Made by a program: the position numbers and the translations under genes
In this document: piece after piece, positions 33,515 through 44,961 of the stretch
Layout: every line of letters starts with the position of its first letter
Position numbering within the stretch: position 1 is the stretch's first letter
Notes under the pieces: generated by a model
What the model was told of the DNA's origin: nothing
What the model saw: the letters and a program-made list of their open reading frames with translations, nothing else
Database searches by the model: none
Assembly: GCA_015680685.1 (NCBI GenBank)
Contig: MNCI01002075.1
Coordinates: 3,037 to 67,036, forward strand
Source: Gnetum montanum
Taxonomy: Eukaryota; Streptophyta; Gnetopsida; Gnetales; Gnetaceae
Direction of reading: 5' to 3'
Length of the DNA stretch: 64,000 nt

Positions 33515-34980
33515 TTGAACCCAAAGCTTAAGCAAGTGGTTAAGGAAGAGATTAAACAACTTCTAAGAGTTGGGTTCATCTACCCCATTGTCGACAGTGA
33601 ATGGGTTAGCCCATTAGTCATTGTGCCTAAAAAGGGAGGCAAATGGAGGGTGTGTATAGACTTTAGGCTACTGAACATGGTAAAATTTAAAGACCATTTT
33701 CCATTACCATTCATGGACCAAGTCTTAGATACCATTGCAGGGCATTGTTATTATATCTTTCGGGATGGTTATAGTGGGTATAATCAAATTCAAATAGCAC
33801 CAAAAGACCAAGCCAAGACTACATTCAGAAGTCCTTGGGGGACATCTGCATATAGAAAGATGCCATTTGACTTGTGTAATTCTCCAGCAACGTTTCAAGG
33901 TCTGGTTCTAAGTATATTTCAGTAGTAAATAGGGAATGGTGTGGAGGTCTTTATGGATGATTTCTCCACATACAAAGCAAACTTCGAACAAGCACTAGAC
34001 CGATTAGAGTAAGTACTGAAATGATGTGTAGAAACCAACTTAAGGCTCAATTGGCAAAAAAGCCATATAATGATCCAAGAAGACATTGTATTAGGCATAA
34101 GATTTCACAAATAGGGATAGAGGTAGACCCTGAAAAGATTAAAGTCATCCAAGGAATCATTCGTCAACCTGAAACTATAAAAGATATCTAGTCATTCCTT
34201 GGACATACTGGCTATTATAGATGCTTCATTAAGAACTTTTCAAAGATTACAAAACCATTGGTAGAATTAACGAAGAAAGATGTACCCTTAGAATGGACTA
34301 GGTAATGTGAGCTAGCCATTCAAACCTTAAAATAGAAGCTCATAGAAACACCCATTTTACAAGCTCCTGACTAGTCCAAGCCATTTCACATAATGACTGA
34401 CATGTCCAATTTTATTTAGGAGCTGTACTTACATAGTTAGATGACCAAAAACATCCTTATTACATCCACTATGCAAGTCAAAGCATTGCTAGTGCACAAC
34501 TCAACTATGCCACAACAGAGAAAGAGTTAATGGCTATGGTGTTTGCACTAAAAAAATTTAGGAACTATGTATTAGGTTATAATATATTTGTACATATGGA
34601 TCATAATGCAATAAAGTTCCTAATGAATAAACCAATGGTGAGCCCTCGCATCATATGATGGCTTGTNCAATAAAGTTCCTAATGAATAAACCAATGGTGA
34701 GCCCTCGCATCATATGATGGCTTGTGATCTTACAAGAGGTTGATCTTACGATGGTTGATCGTAAAGGCACCGAGAATGTTATTGCTGATCATTTATCTCA
34801 GTTACGATGCGACAACAAAGAGGACGAATATAAAATTTCTAACCATTTTCCCTAATGAACTCCTCTTTGTAGGTGTAATAAATAATGAATTAACCATAGA
34901 TACGAATTGGTATAGTAGCATTCTTTCCTATCTTCTCACAGAAGAAACACCACAAGAGCTAGACATTAAAAAGAAATAGT
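33515..34980 (+). pseudogene. Element B reverse transcriptase and RNase H (broken)
   Basis: RT from NPKLKQVVKEEIKQLL, with WVSPLVIVPKKGGKW, CIDFRLLNM, DGYSGYNQIQIAPKDQAKTT, the catalytic FMDDFST at about 33952, and [20 protein letters not shown] near 34207-34265. RNase H starts at about 34370, with ELMAMVFALKKFRNYVLGY, HMDHNAIKFLMN and GTENVIADHLSQL. It is interrupted by stops and by the N plus 58-bp duplication at 34609-34725, which also changes frame. Confidence 0.85.
34609..34725. other. Assembly join: 58-bp duplication around a single N
   Basis: Bases 34609-34666 are repeated exactly as 34668-34725, with an N at 34667 between. Sister elements have one copy. This is the usual trace of two contigs joined end to end without merging their overlap, not a biological repeat. 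Confidence 0.92.
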
Positions 34981-36064
34981 AGTTTCTTCACTGAGCCAAG
35001 TATTTTATGGAAATCAATGGGCACCTTTATAAGGTATGTTCTGATGGCTTGGTATGATGGTGTGGTCCTGATGTAGATCAATTGCAAATTCTCCAAGATG
35101 CTCATGAGGGCCCTTGCGGGGGTCATTACGCTGCGAGATGAAAAACTATTAAAATATTTCTTCTAGGATATTATTGGCCTACATTGTTCTGGGACTCTCA
35201 TCATTTCATCTAATCTTGTGAGTATTTCCAACGTGATGGGGGAATGACTGCTAGAATGGAGGATCCACAATAATGGATTCAACCCTTAGAACCCTTCGAC
35301 ATATGGGGTATTGATTTTATAGGGCCTATTGCACTAATGTCCAATGGAAAAGCCTACATTGTTGTTGTGGTTGACTATTTTACAAAGTGGGCTATTACAG
35401 ACTATACATCATCTACCACTGCACGATTTGTTCAACAACAAATCATAAACAGGTTTGGCATGCCTCATGCACTTATTTCTAACAATGGTACATATTTCAC
35501 AAGTGCGACTTTTCAAAAGTTGATGCAATGTTCAGGAGTTAAGCTTAAATTGACTACAGCATATCACCCTCAAGCGAATGGTCAAGCCGAAGTCACCAAT
35601 AGGGAAATCATAAGAATCTTGATGAGAACCATGAGCAAGTATAGGCGAGATTGGAGCACTAAGCTGAATGATGCTCTTTGGGCATACCGCTTCACCTAGA
35701 AACTCCTTATAGGCTACTCTCCCTATGAGTTAGTGTATGGTAAACTTCCAACACTTTCTATTCAGGTTAACCTTCGTACACTACCTATAACATATGATCT
35801 TAACCTTGACCTCAATCTAGCACAAAAAGAATGGTTAATGAATCTTAGCTTGCTAGATGAGAACCGATTAGCTGCCCTGTCATCCAATGAACTACACAAG
35901 GCCTTTAACAAACAACATCATAACCTAAAATTAGAAAAGTCAAATACCAACCAGAAGATAACGTTCTTTATTAGAATCCCACACATGTGCCACAATGAAC
36001 TAAATTTCAAATACTATGAGAAGGACCTTATATTATTCATGAAAATTTTCCTTCAGGGGCCATG
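34981..36064 (+). pseudogene. Element B integrase (broken)
   Basis: The N-terminal zinc region has AHEGPCGGHY and CEYFQRDGG (second Cys lost). The core has GIDFIGP with the first catalytic Asp, then HALISNNGTYF, where the second Asp is Asn by a G-to-A change, and QANGQAEVTNREIIR with the Glu. C-terminal LDENRLAALSSNELHKAFNK and a final decayed segment. The mutated catalytic residue means this copy could not integrate itself. Confidence 0.85.
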
Positions 36065-38133
36065 ATGATCTATAAACATGAAAGCCCAGGTAGAAAATTA
36101 TTAGTCAACATCTAGCAAACCAAACCCTTCCATGAGCCTAAAATGGCCAGTACTAACACTACCTCTATTGATGGACAACCTTGCTCCTTATTTTGGATTT
36201 CCCCCTTCCAACTCAGTCATGGGGTAGATGGCCACTAATGCTAACCATTCTAAGCACTCAGTTCCTTTGTCTTTTTTGTTTTACATATTTTTTATCTTTA
36301 CTTGTTTTTTTTACACCATCATTAACATTTTTACTATTTCTTTCTTTGTTACATTTTTTTTGAATTATTTTCACTCATTACATAATAAGTGCTCATAATT
36401 GTGGGTTGGACTGTAAGGGTGTTGATTGCTAATGTTTGGTTTTTACCTATGACTTTTAATGTTGATACTAAGATATGGTTTCTTTTGATGAAATAGGCAA
36501 TGACTCCATGTCATCTGTTCATCCATTCAATGCTATGATCTCTCTTTATTTTGGAAATGTACTGTCTCTTTTTCTAAGTAAACTTATTAATGAATTGGTG
36601 GCCTGGTATTCTTCAAAACTGAGGAAAAATTCAAATGGATGGAAAAGGGTGTGACCTCAAGGGGATTTGATGCATTTGTGTTGGTTGTTCTCTTGGATAC
36701 TTGGATGTTTTTCATAAAGTCTTCCACCATTCCGCTATTGACTAATATTAGGAAGTTAACTAAACCAAATAAGTCTTTGCATGGTGTGGTTCTCACAAAA
36801 TGGAAACAAAAAAATAACTGGTGGGAATTCAAAACACAGCGCTCATAAATAATAAAGAAACATGGGCTACAAGCACTGGTTATGGCATTGGAAAGATATG
36901 TTACCCATGCCTGAAGGTTCCCTCTAACTAAGGCCATTTCTTGCTTCTTGCTCTTCTATTATTTTCATGTTGGAATGGTAGTTGCTTTGTAGAAGAAGCA
37001 TTCTTGCTACTTTAGGTGGATGGATTGGTCAAGTGTGTTGATATGAGGTCACTAGATGTGGTTAGTTGAATTTGGATTTGGATAGAATTTTATTAAGTCA
37101 CCTTAACCACATACCACACAAGGGAATTTACACAACATTAATTTTTGGATTTCATTTCATTCCATTCTCTCCTCTCTTTTCATATTGCTTTCCACATTCC
37201 ACCTCATTGACAGTTTTATGATTAGTCTATATCTTGGTTGATGCATTGTTATTCTTTGGTAAATTATTGTGAGTAAGTTCTTAACCATTGTTTCCATATG
37301 TCATTCCTAGAGCCTACAGACTCTTTAGGTTGTGGGTTTGTCAGGGCATATAGGGCATGAGCCTACTTTGGGAAGGACCCACTAGCATTCCTTTATGATG
37401 CAATTGTTAAGTTCTTTCCCTTAAACATTTCCTACAATAAATAATTTTCCATTTCATCCCATCCATGACATCCATTTTTGTTTTATTGGCTTCACTGTTC
37501 TTCTTTCTCTAATCTTCATTGTTTTTCATTTTCCATCCTATTGCTACCAGAGCTTCACTCTCAGTTGTGGGGGCCCTATCATAAATTTTTCCATTCCATT
37601 ACTTATCTCACCCCTACACCTTGGGTAGTTATCAGTTACAAACCTCTAACCTAGTATCTACCATACCGACAACCTAGCCAATGCACTTTATATCAAGGCA
37701 AGGTATCAACTACATCATATCTTATTTATCCTTGCTAATTCATGATTGTGTTGTGTTTGCAGATGACGATTACATGAAAAATGGACTGGGATAGGAGGGA
37801 GCACTCAGGATGGATTGGACCTAGAGCATTTATGAAAGGAACACGCTTCATCATATGGCCATGGATGAATAATGGTGTGCACAGTTTTGACATCGGCAAC
37901 AATGCACCTCATTTTTTTCTTCTTCTCTCTCTCTCCAAGCTATCAAATGAAGGTGTAGATGTCATCTATGTATAGTTTTCACCACAATGGGTATGAACAC
38001 CAATGTTGTATTATGTTTGTTGATCCATTCACTGGGCACTTTGAGTTTTTCATTCCATGTCACAGTAGTTGTCATTTTTTCAATAATCCCATACCTTCCC
38101 AATATTTTGTAAGGAACTCAAGGACGAGTTTTC
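36065..38133 (+). other. Element B post-integrase non-coding region
   Basis: About 2 kb, no supported gene. Landmarks shared with A, C and G: AACTCAGTCATGGGGTAG at 36209-36226 (polypurine-like); a T-rich tract (36260-36365); one hairpin unit (GCATGGTGTGGTTCTCAC at 36779 to GGGAATTCAAAACACAGC at about 36840); GGGCTACAAGCACTGGTTAT at 36864; GTTGTGTTTGCAG/ATG at 37750-37765, a splice-acceptor-like site; and the patch encoding FIIWPWMNNGVHSFDIG in one frame at 37850-37900. Confidence 0.7.
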
Positions 38134-38150
38134 ATTTAGTTGTCGGGATA
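38134..38150 (+). other. Element B polypurine tract
   Basis: TTTAGTTGTCGGGATA before the 3' LTR; decayed relative to G's GTTGTGGGGGTA. Confidence 0.7.
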
Positions 38151-38997
38151 TGATGAGTCATGATATTGGGCCACGATATTGGATTTGTGATATCGGGTCT
38201 ATGATATTGGGGCCTGCCATGCGATATCGAACATCCGATGTCGGAACCTGTCTTGTTGCCTATAAATAAGAGGCGGGCACACTTGGGTTGGCATATTTAG
38301 TTTCTTAGTCTATTACCTGAACTCTTTCAATTTTCTATTTCCAAAGTTAGAATTATTTTTGAGTATCTATAGTAGGATTCATAAAGTAAACAGATCTTTA
38401 TTCAAGCATTGTGTACTTGAGCACACCTTGTGTTCGGAAATAAAGACAAACTTTGTGATAAACCTTGCAGCATTCAGAATAGCTTATTTATTACATTTAA
38501 TGTTATTTATAGTTCTTTAATGCTTTCATTAGTAATTGATGTTGCTTTTATTGAATTATTAATTTTCAACAAGTAAGCACACTCAATACGACCACTTCGA
38601 GCATACGTGGAACACTTGGTAACCTAGTAATGACTAGCGTTTGGTAATCCCAGTAGTGTTACACTGGTTTAGGATGTGTATGACAAGTGAAGAACAGATG
38701 TTGATGTTAGAACTAGTTAGAGCATATTTAATTAGTTAAATTAAAATATGTACTTAATTATTTCATTTCTCCATTAAGCACCAGGAACATAAAACATCAA
38801 AAAATCACACAAATCACATACCTCAAGTTTACTTAACCATACATTCGTGCCATACAAGTAAGCTTGGGAAGACAATGATCACCTAACCAATCCTTATTTT
38901 ATGAAGGCGCATAATCACTTAGTCCTTGGAGTTTGACTATCACGTGTGAACGCTTGTATTAGTATGGTGGAGCATAGGGGTACCTCATCGCTCATCA
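38151..38997 (+). repeat. Element B 3' LTR
   Basis: Partner of 28952-29804, ends TGATGAGTCATG and ATCGCTCATCA. Followed by CTATC, the second target-site copy, and then by element C sequence. Confidence 0.92.
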
Positions 38998-39002
38998 CTA
39001 TC

Positions 39003-41192
39003 TAGCCATCGCACCACCAACAAACATTCAATGGCTATGGCATGAATGGTTACCAATGTTTCATACATGAATGGATCCCAATTATCCACTTATTAACCTT
39101 GTCATGGCCAAATGTTTAGTCGTAGGGGTTAACCCCCCATTCTAGTCTTTAGGATTCTTAAGTGTTTTTCATCTTTTTATTTTACAACCTTTTGTTTTAC
39201 ACATTCTTTATTTTACATATTTTTGTTTTCATGTTATTAATCTTTTCTAATTTTTGTTTTACACCATCATTAGTACATTTTCTATTTCTTAAATATTTTA
39301 CACTTTCTTTTATATTTTATTTTATTTTATTTGGTGTGATTTTCTAACTTTTTGTTAATAAGTGCCAGGTACATTAGTAATGTGTTACTTGATGGTGGCA
39401 TGTACTATTTTTGTTATTTGATTGTTGGTGTCTAGTTTTTGGATTTGAATTTCGTTATGGATAATTAGGACATGGTTTCCTTTTCATGCAACAGGCAGTG
39501 AGTCCACAACATCCACCGATCCATAAACTCTAGTGTTTTCCTTGTTTTGGAAACATGTAGTCCCTTTTTCATTAATAAAACTTTAATAAATTTGTGACTT
39601 TGGTAGTTTCCAGAATTGGGAAGGATTCAAAGGTTTGAATAAGGTGCAGCTTTAAGGAGATTAGGTATTCTTCATGCTTTTCTATTTTCTTGGGTGGATG
39701 TGTGCTTTCATGGATTTGTTACCATTCCATGTCAACCAATAAAAGGAAGTTGAATAAGTCCTTGCATGGTGTGATTCTCATAAAAAAATGATGAGAATTC
39801 AAAGCACACCCCTTGGACAGAATAAATGCATACATCTTCACATGGTGTGGTTCTCATCAAAAAAAAAAAAAGAAAAAAGATGAGAATTCAAAGCACACCC
39901 CTTATAAAAAATAAATGCATGTGTCTTTGCATGGTGTGGTTCCCATTTCAAAAAAAGAAAAAACAATGGAAATTCAAAGCACACCCCATAGAAAAAATAA
40001 ACAGGCTACAAGCACTAGTTATGGGACTAGTCCCCTCTAACTAAGACGCTTCCTCACTTCCTACTTCTTCTCTAATAAAGAATGGTGGTTGTTTTGTGGG
40101 AGCACTTTTGTGTCTTAGGGGATGGAATGGTCTTAGAATGTTGACAAGAAGTCATTGAATGTGATTGGTTTTAGTCTAGACTAAGGATAGATCCTATCAA
40201 GTCATTTAACCACAAAATCCACAATGGACTTCATGTGACCTCAATTAGGAACTTCATTCCACTCTCTCTCATCCATCTATGCTTTCCATGTCTCACCTCA
40301 CTGCTAGTTTCATGTTCTTGATTTGATGTCTTGGTTTGATGTGTTGGAATTCTTAATTAGTTTCTTTTGGGTTTTTGTACTTAATCTTATTTAACCATTA
40401 ATCATCCATAGAGCCCATGGACTCTTTTGTTTGAAGTTCTGCAAGGACATAAAAGGCTTGTGCCTGCTTTGGGGAGGATCCACTTACATATCTTTTAGTT
40501 GGGTTAGTTAATTTCTTTATCCTTAAACACTCTTATAATCAAATCCTTTTGTTTACCCCATCAATGACATCCAATTATGCACATCTTCACAACATTTTTT
40601 TAGTGAACTTTTTGTTTTATTGTTGTGAATTCTTACACCCTCTTCAAATATTTTCTTTTGTCAAAATTTTTCAACTTTAATGGACCACTTATCTATTTTT
40701 CCCTATTTGTCAGCATTCCTACTAACATTACTAAAGGAATCAATCTACCACAGTCACAACTTAGCTGAGTGTAACCACCAATGAGACACGAAATTTAACA
40801 GTTATGTGCTACACATTACATACTAATTCATGATTCTATTGTGATTGTACTGGGAAACATGGATTGGAAGCAGAACTATCTTCACCAAGGATGATGTGGA
40901 AATACCACACAATGAGGACTGCTCATGATTATTGGATCTTCTCTCTCATTTTTCTACTGTTAAAAAGTGTTGGATGTTAATGTTGTCCAGGGTGTTCACT
41001 TCTTTTATCATGAACATCCCATTTTGTAAAAACTATAATTCTATACACTTGGGCACTCAGAGTCTATATGTTCCATCTGAGTCAATCTGTATGTCAATCA
41101 ATAATCCCATACCTACCCAATATATTTTGTAAGGAACTTGTTCCCTTGTTTTTTTTAACTTGAGGATGAGTTTTCATTCAGTCATGAGGGTA
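39003..41192 (+). other. Element C post-integrase region and polypurine tract
   Basis: Continues C after B, but only with sequence equivalent to the region downstream of integrase, so RT and integrase are gone. TTTAGTCGTAGGGGTTA at 39115 is the internal polypurine-like motif. T-rich tract 39160-39350. Three hairpin units follow at 39764-39813, 39841-39903 and 39930-39988. GGCTACAAGCACTAGTTATG at 40004. The end, TCAGTCATGAGGGTA, at 41178-41192 is the PPT. Confidence 0.7.
39764..39988 (+). repeat. Three hairpin-forming tandem units in element C
   Basis: Each unit pairs CATGGTGTGGTTCTCAT with a downstream ATGAGAATTCAAAGCACACC through an A-rich loop; a CTTTG bulge sits in the second arm. Starts at 39764, 39841 and 39930. 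A and B have one unit, G two. Confidence 0.8.
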
Positions 41193-42110
41193 TGATGAGT
41201 CATGATTTTTTTCACCTTGACATCAGAGCCTTGACATTAGAGCCTTGTTACTAGAGCCTTGACATCAGAGCCTTGTTATGGGAGCCTTGTATCAAAGCCT
41301 TGTTATCAGTGCCTCGATGTCGGAGCCTTGATGTCGAATACATGATGTTAGAGCCAAGATGCAACATTAGATACCTAACATTGGGGTATATACTCCAGTC
41401 TATAAATATAGGGCTCAGGCTCATGATTTTGAGATAGTTTTTTAGTTAGAGTAGCGGAGTTCTTGTAGTTTGTTTGTAATCATACAACATGTTTGTTCGA
41501 GTGTGATGTATTTGGACACATTACATGACTAGTAATAAAGATCAAGATTGCTCCCATTATTGCAGCATCAACTTAGATTATTTTTGCTTTTAATTATTAA
41601 ATTATTTATTGCTTTCTTTAGTTAAATATTTCCATTTATTGCTATTTACTATTCTTGTTATTAAGCGGAATGTGTATGCCTTAATCACAAATGTTTAAGT
41701 GTAGATACTTGGTAATCCAGAAGTGTATCGTTTGGCACAACTAGTGATGTACACTTGGCAATCCTAGAAGTAGTCTCATGAAGTCCAAGATGTTTATAGA
41801 TGATTAAATGCAGATACTCACCATCCATAGGCTAGTTTAGATCTTGTTTTCTATTATTCATTAGTTTAATTAATTTATCTCTTTATCATCATCAGGAGTA
41901 GCATAGAATTAGATAACATCATATGCCTCACTTTGGACTAAACCATATGTGACAAAGCCACCACTAGTCCAAGTGGAAAGATAGAAAATTGTGATCAAAG
42001 CATAGAAATCTAGATACCACAACTAGTCCCATCCATAGAATTCGATCGAATTGTGTGTGAATGCTTGTGATTCGTATGCTTGAGCATAGGGGGTACCTTG
42101 TTGTTCATCA
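41193..42110 (+). repeat. Element C 3' LTR
   Basis: 918 bp, TGATGAGTCATGATTT to TTGTTGTTCATCA. TATAAATA at 41401, AATAAAG at 41533. R-U5 matches 15946-16294; U3 differs from LTR D. Followed by ACTAT. Confidence 0.88.
41212..41335 (+). promoter_or_regulatory. U3 array of 14-bp units, LTR C
   Basis: The GAGCC core of a TTGACATCAGAGCC unit occurs at 41226, 41240, 41254, 41268, 41282, 41295, 41309 and 41323: eight units with 14-bp steps, one step of 13. It lies about 70 bp upstream of TATAAATA. Confidence 0.88.
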
Positions 42111-43187
42111 ACTATTTTTGGAAATAAGTATTTGTTTCATTCTCTAGTTTTCTCCTTAGCTAATCTACCTTGATATGCTTAACTTTCTTCTTTGTCTTTG
42201 CGATTCTGTTTGACAATATAGCTGTAAGCAAGCTTTTTATTTGTGGCCAAGCTTCCAAATAGTAAGAAAAAATATATAACTTATGAGTCTACTTTCAATT
42301 TCTCTACAAGAAGCTTTGCCTTTATCTACTTATTGACCAATTCTCATCCATTTTTGCAAACCTTATTCATTTATAAATATGGTTCTCTCTCATTAAGATG
42401 TCTTCACTGGTCTATAAAATTTTGAATCGACTATGAATTTTGTATGTCTAGTTACAACAAAATTAAATCTTGAGGATAGACAAAGAAAAGTTTCTTCAAT
42501 GGTATTCTTAGAAATCATTATTCTTATCATATGTTTGCATCTAATTCATAGTAGTCATAGCTCTGGCAACTTTTCAAATCTAACATAAATACATTTTGAA
42601 AATATTTCCCAAAAATATTCCATACTTCACGTTGTACTTGTTACAATAGTTTCTGAAAATGTTTATTCATTAAGAGGAGGTTTTTCCAAATTAAACACAA
42701 AGCTTTACTATGTTCTACTTTGCTTTGTGCCACTTTTTACCAACCATATCCCAAGGCTCCTATGACTAACAATGTTTCATCCAAATTTAGCAAAATCTTG
42801 AATTATCTCCATCTAAAATTGGTATTGGAATTGTAGACACAATTGAGAATCTCATGTTTTTTTTAGATGGCAAATAAAACATCTTAAAGTTGCATTGTTA
42901 CAAATTTAAAAGTATTATTTTAAGAATTAATAATATTAATTTAGTTATATAGCAACATTTTTATATCAAGATAACTTAAAGAATCATAATAGTGTGATAC
43001 ACCTTTGTTCTGATGTTAAAAGAATAGGTTGGGCACAATCTTATTTCATTAATTTAGAAATTCTTCACATGCTCTCTTTCTCTATTGATCTGGATTCATG
43101 GTTTTTAATTTGTTATAAGTATTTTATTATATAATCTATTTTTCTCTTTATTTTAAGACTTTGTTAAGTATCTTAAATGATTAACTA
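42111..43187. other. AT-rich flank between composite D/C and element F
   Basis: About 1.1 kb with only short open frames. I see no domain, RNA gene or LTR end. It does not continue the copia sequence that lies left of 13342. Confidence 0.5.
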
Positions 43188-43895
43188 TGTAACGATTGAA
43201 AACGTCAGTGGTTGGAATCACTAAGGGGTTGACAAAAGCATAGCCCAACCTTGAACCCATGCAAGGACCTAATTAAAGCAAAGATGAGACACCCTGAACA
43301 ATCTTGTTGATCAAATAGGGACTTTGTCGATTGCAACTAGGGATGGCATGGTTAGCCAAGATGCGAATACAAATAGTGCTAAGTGCTTAAGCGGTGTTTG
43401 CGGTGCTAAGTGTAGAGCATAGTGACGGGTGGGGGCCAGCTAGTTAAGGGTTTTGGCATAAATAGTGTTGCAAACTCGTGGAGACTATCACTTGAGCATA
43501 GTTAAAATGTGAATGTGGGTTGAAAGTGCCAAAAATTCAAAGAAAATGCAAAAAATGTAGGAGAGAGAAATAGAATACTACCCTAAATAGGGTTGAGTGT
43601 ACTTAACTCCAAAAGGGATTTAGAAGGTACATGGTGTATAACAAGTGTAGTGGAGAGCATAGTCACATTGTCGATGGTGTTGGGCCATGAAGTCTAGTGC
43701 TCGTCATGGTGTTCGTGCTTGCCGAGTTGGCCACCATGGTGTACTGTGGGTTGTGGTGTTCTGCAGAACTACGGTGAGCTATGATGTGCAACTCTGCCTC
43801 TTTGTGGTGTGCCTTTGGATCTTGTTTGCCTAAAGTGACAAAATGCCAAATGCCAAAGAATGCAAAAATGCCAACAACATTTGAGATTTTCCAAT
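43188..43895 (-). repeat. Element F left (3') LTR, first part
   Basis: TGTAACGATTGAAAACGTC start matching 63284. It contains several GAGCATAG motifs (for example 43417, 43494, 43654), the F counterpart of E's CGCTGGGCGTATA motif. Ends at CCAAT, where G is inserted (right copy CCAAC at 56991-56995). The LTR resumes at 56996. Confidence 0.6.
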
Positions 43896-44797
43896 TGATG
43901 AAGTACTCATCAGTCGATGCGTCGACTAGGCCATGTATACGGGGCCCCATATACGCGGTCGCGTCGACGCAACCTCGTCGATGCATCTGTCCATGCATCT
44001 ACATGGCCTTGTTTACGTAGCGTCTATTTTAGCCTATAAATAAGTGTGCTTCTGCCACACTTAGGTATCTTTTTGGTAGTTGTAGTGAAGCTCTTAAAGT
44101 TTGTTCTTGTGAGAGTTAGAATATTTTCCAAGTGCCTGCAACATGTGTGAGAAAGGTATCTGGCTCTTTATTCGAGCACTAATGTACTTGAGCCCATTGG
44201 TGTGACTGGCAATAAAGACGAGCTTTTCAAGAATTCATTGCAACAATTGGATTAGTCATATAAGCATTTAATAGTTTAATATTTATATGCTTCAAATAAT
44301 TATTTAAGTTTCTATTGATATCACTTTAATTGTCATCGCACTTTTATATCTTGTAAAACCATAAGTATGACCATCTTGAACATAAACCCAACACTTGGCA
44401 ACCTAGTGACACTTAACATCTTGTAACCCAGTAGTGGTTAGGGGAAGCTTAGGATGTGCATGGAAGATGGGATTGGATTCTCATGCTAGGAATAGTTAAA
44501 AGATAGAATAGGGTAATAATAGATTAATGCAATATTCCATTCCTTACATTTCACTTCAAAAATTAGACTCTAGAAGATAAAGAGAAAAGCCATAAAAATC
44601 ATTTGCCTCAATCTCACTTAACCATCGCATCAGAACACCACAAGTAAGGTTGGGAAGACAACGATCATTCTAACACAAGGTTTTTCTGGTTAGAGTTTGG
44701 TGTATGCAAGTGCTTATAGTCTATGGAATTCAACCGAGTCATGTGTGAATGCCTGTGATTCACATGGTTGGGCGTAGGGGTACCTCGCTGCTCATCA
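43896..44797 (+). repeat. Element G 5' LTR
   Basis: TGATGAAGTACTCATC to CCTCGCTGCTCATCA, 902 bp, equal in length to the 3' LTR. TATAAATA at 44035; AATAAAG at about 44210. Confidence 0.93.
43919..44042 (+). promoter_or_regulatory. LTR G promoter: eight 14-bp U3 units and TATA box
   Basis: Consecutive 14-mers from 43919: GCGTCGACTAGGCC, ATGTATACGGGGCC, CCATATACGCGGTC, GCGTCGACGCAACC, TCGTCGATGCATCT, then three weaker ones to 44030, directly upstream of TATAAATA (44035-44042). CpG-rich for this window. The 3' LTR has the same spacing with most CpGs changed to TpG or CpA. Confidence 0.7.
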
Positions 44798-44798
44798 T

Positions 44799-44816
44799 TG
44801 GAACCATTGCTGGGGA
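44799..44816 (+). other. Element G primer-binding site
   Basis: TGGAACCATTGCTGGGGA, one base after the LTR; tRNA-Asp-type. Confidence 0.85.
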
Positions 44817-44961
44817 TTGTTAGTCTTACATGCACTATCTAACCTTAGAAAAATTATCATTCACTTTGTTGGAACGAACCCAGGATAGTAAAATCTATGC
44901 ATGCTAGGCAGTCTAAGTAAAATGTAGGGTACACCAACCAGTGGATTATCTAACATCCAAA

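Larger units (their letters stand above)
28952..38997 (+). mobile_element. Element B: Athila-like retrotransposon, full length, inactive
   Basis: Plus strand: LTR 28952-29804, PBS, gag, linker, protease, RT-RNase H, integrase, about 2 kb non-coding, PPT and LTR 38151-38997. Flanks CTACC (28947-28951) and CTATC (38998-39002) match in four of five. It shares LTRs and coding sequence with element A in the opposite orientation and is the more complete of the two. Stops occur in every gene, and the second catalytic Asp of integrase is lost. It contains an N beside a 58-bp duplication that looks like an assembly join. Confidence 0.92.
13342..42110 (+). mobile_element. Composite element D/C: Athila-like, three LTR segments, RT and integrase missing
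   Basis: Plus strand. From left to right: LTR D (13342-14361), PBS, gag D (to about 15945), partial LTR C (about 15950-16294), PBS, gag C split by element E, a stretch matching the gag-protease linker, then element B, then the post-integrase region (39003-41192) and the 3' LTR C (41193-42110). The outer flanks are both ACTAT. But LTR D and LTR C have different U3 sequences, so they are not the two LTRs of one insertion. The simplest reading is two related elements joined by a deletion from gag D into LTR C at a shared AGTAGTCTCA sequence. Protease, RT and integrase of C were also lost. Confidence 0.75.

Noticed and set aside
43663-44020. Open frames on both strands around the left LTR of G
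   Set aside because: They cross the F/G insertion border and the 14-bp U3 array; no conservation expected.
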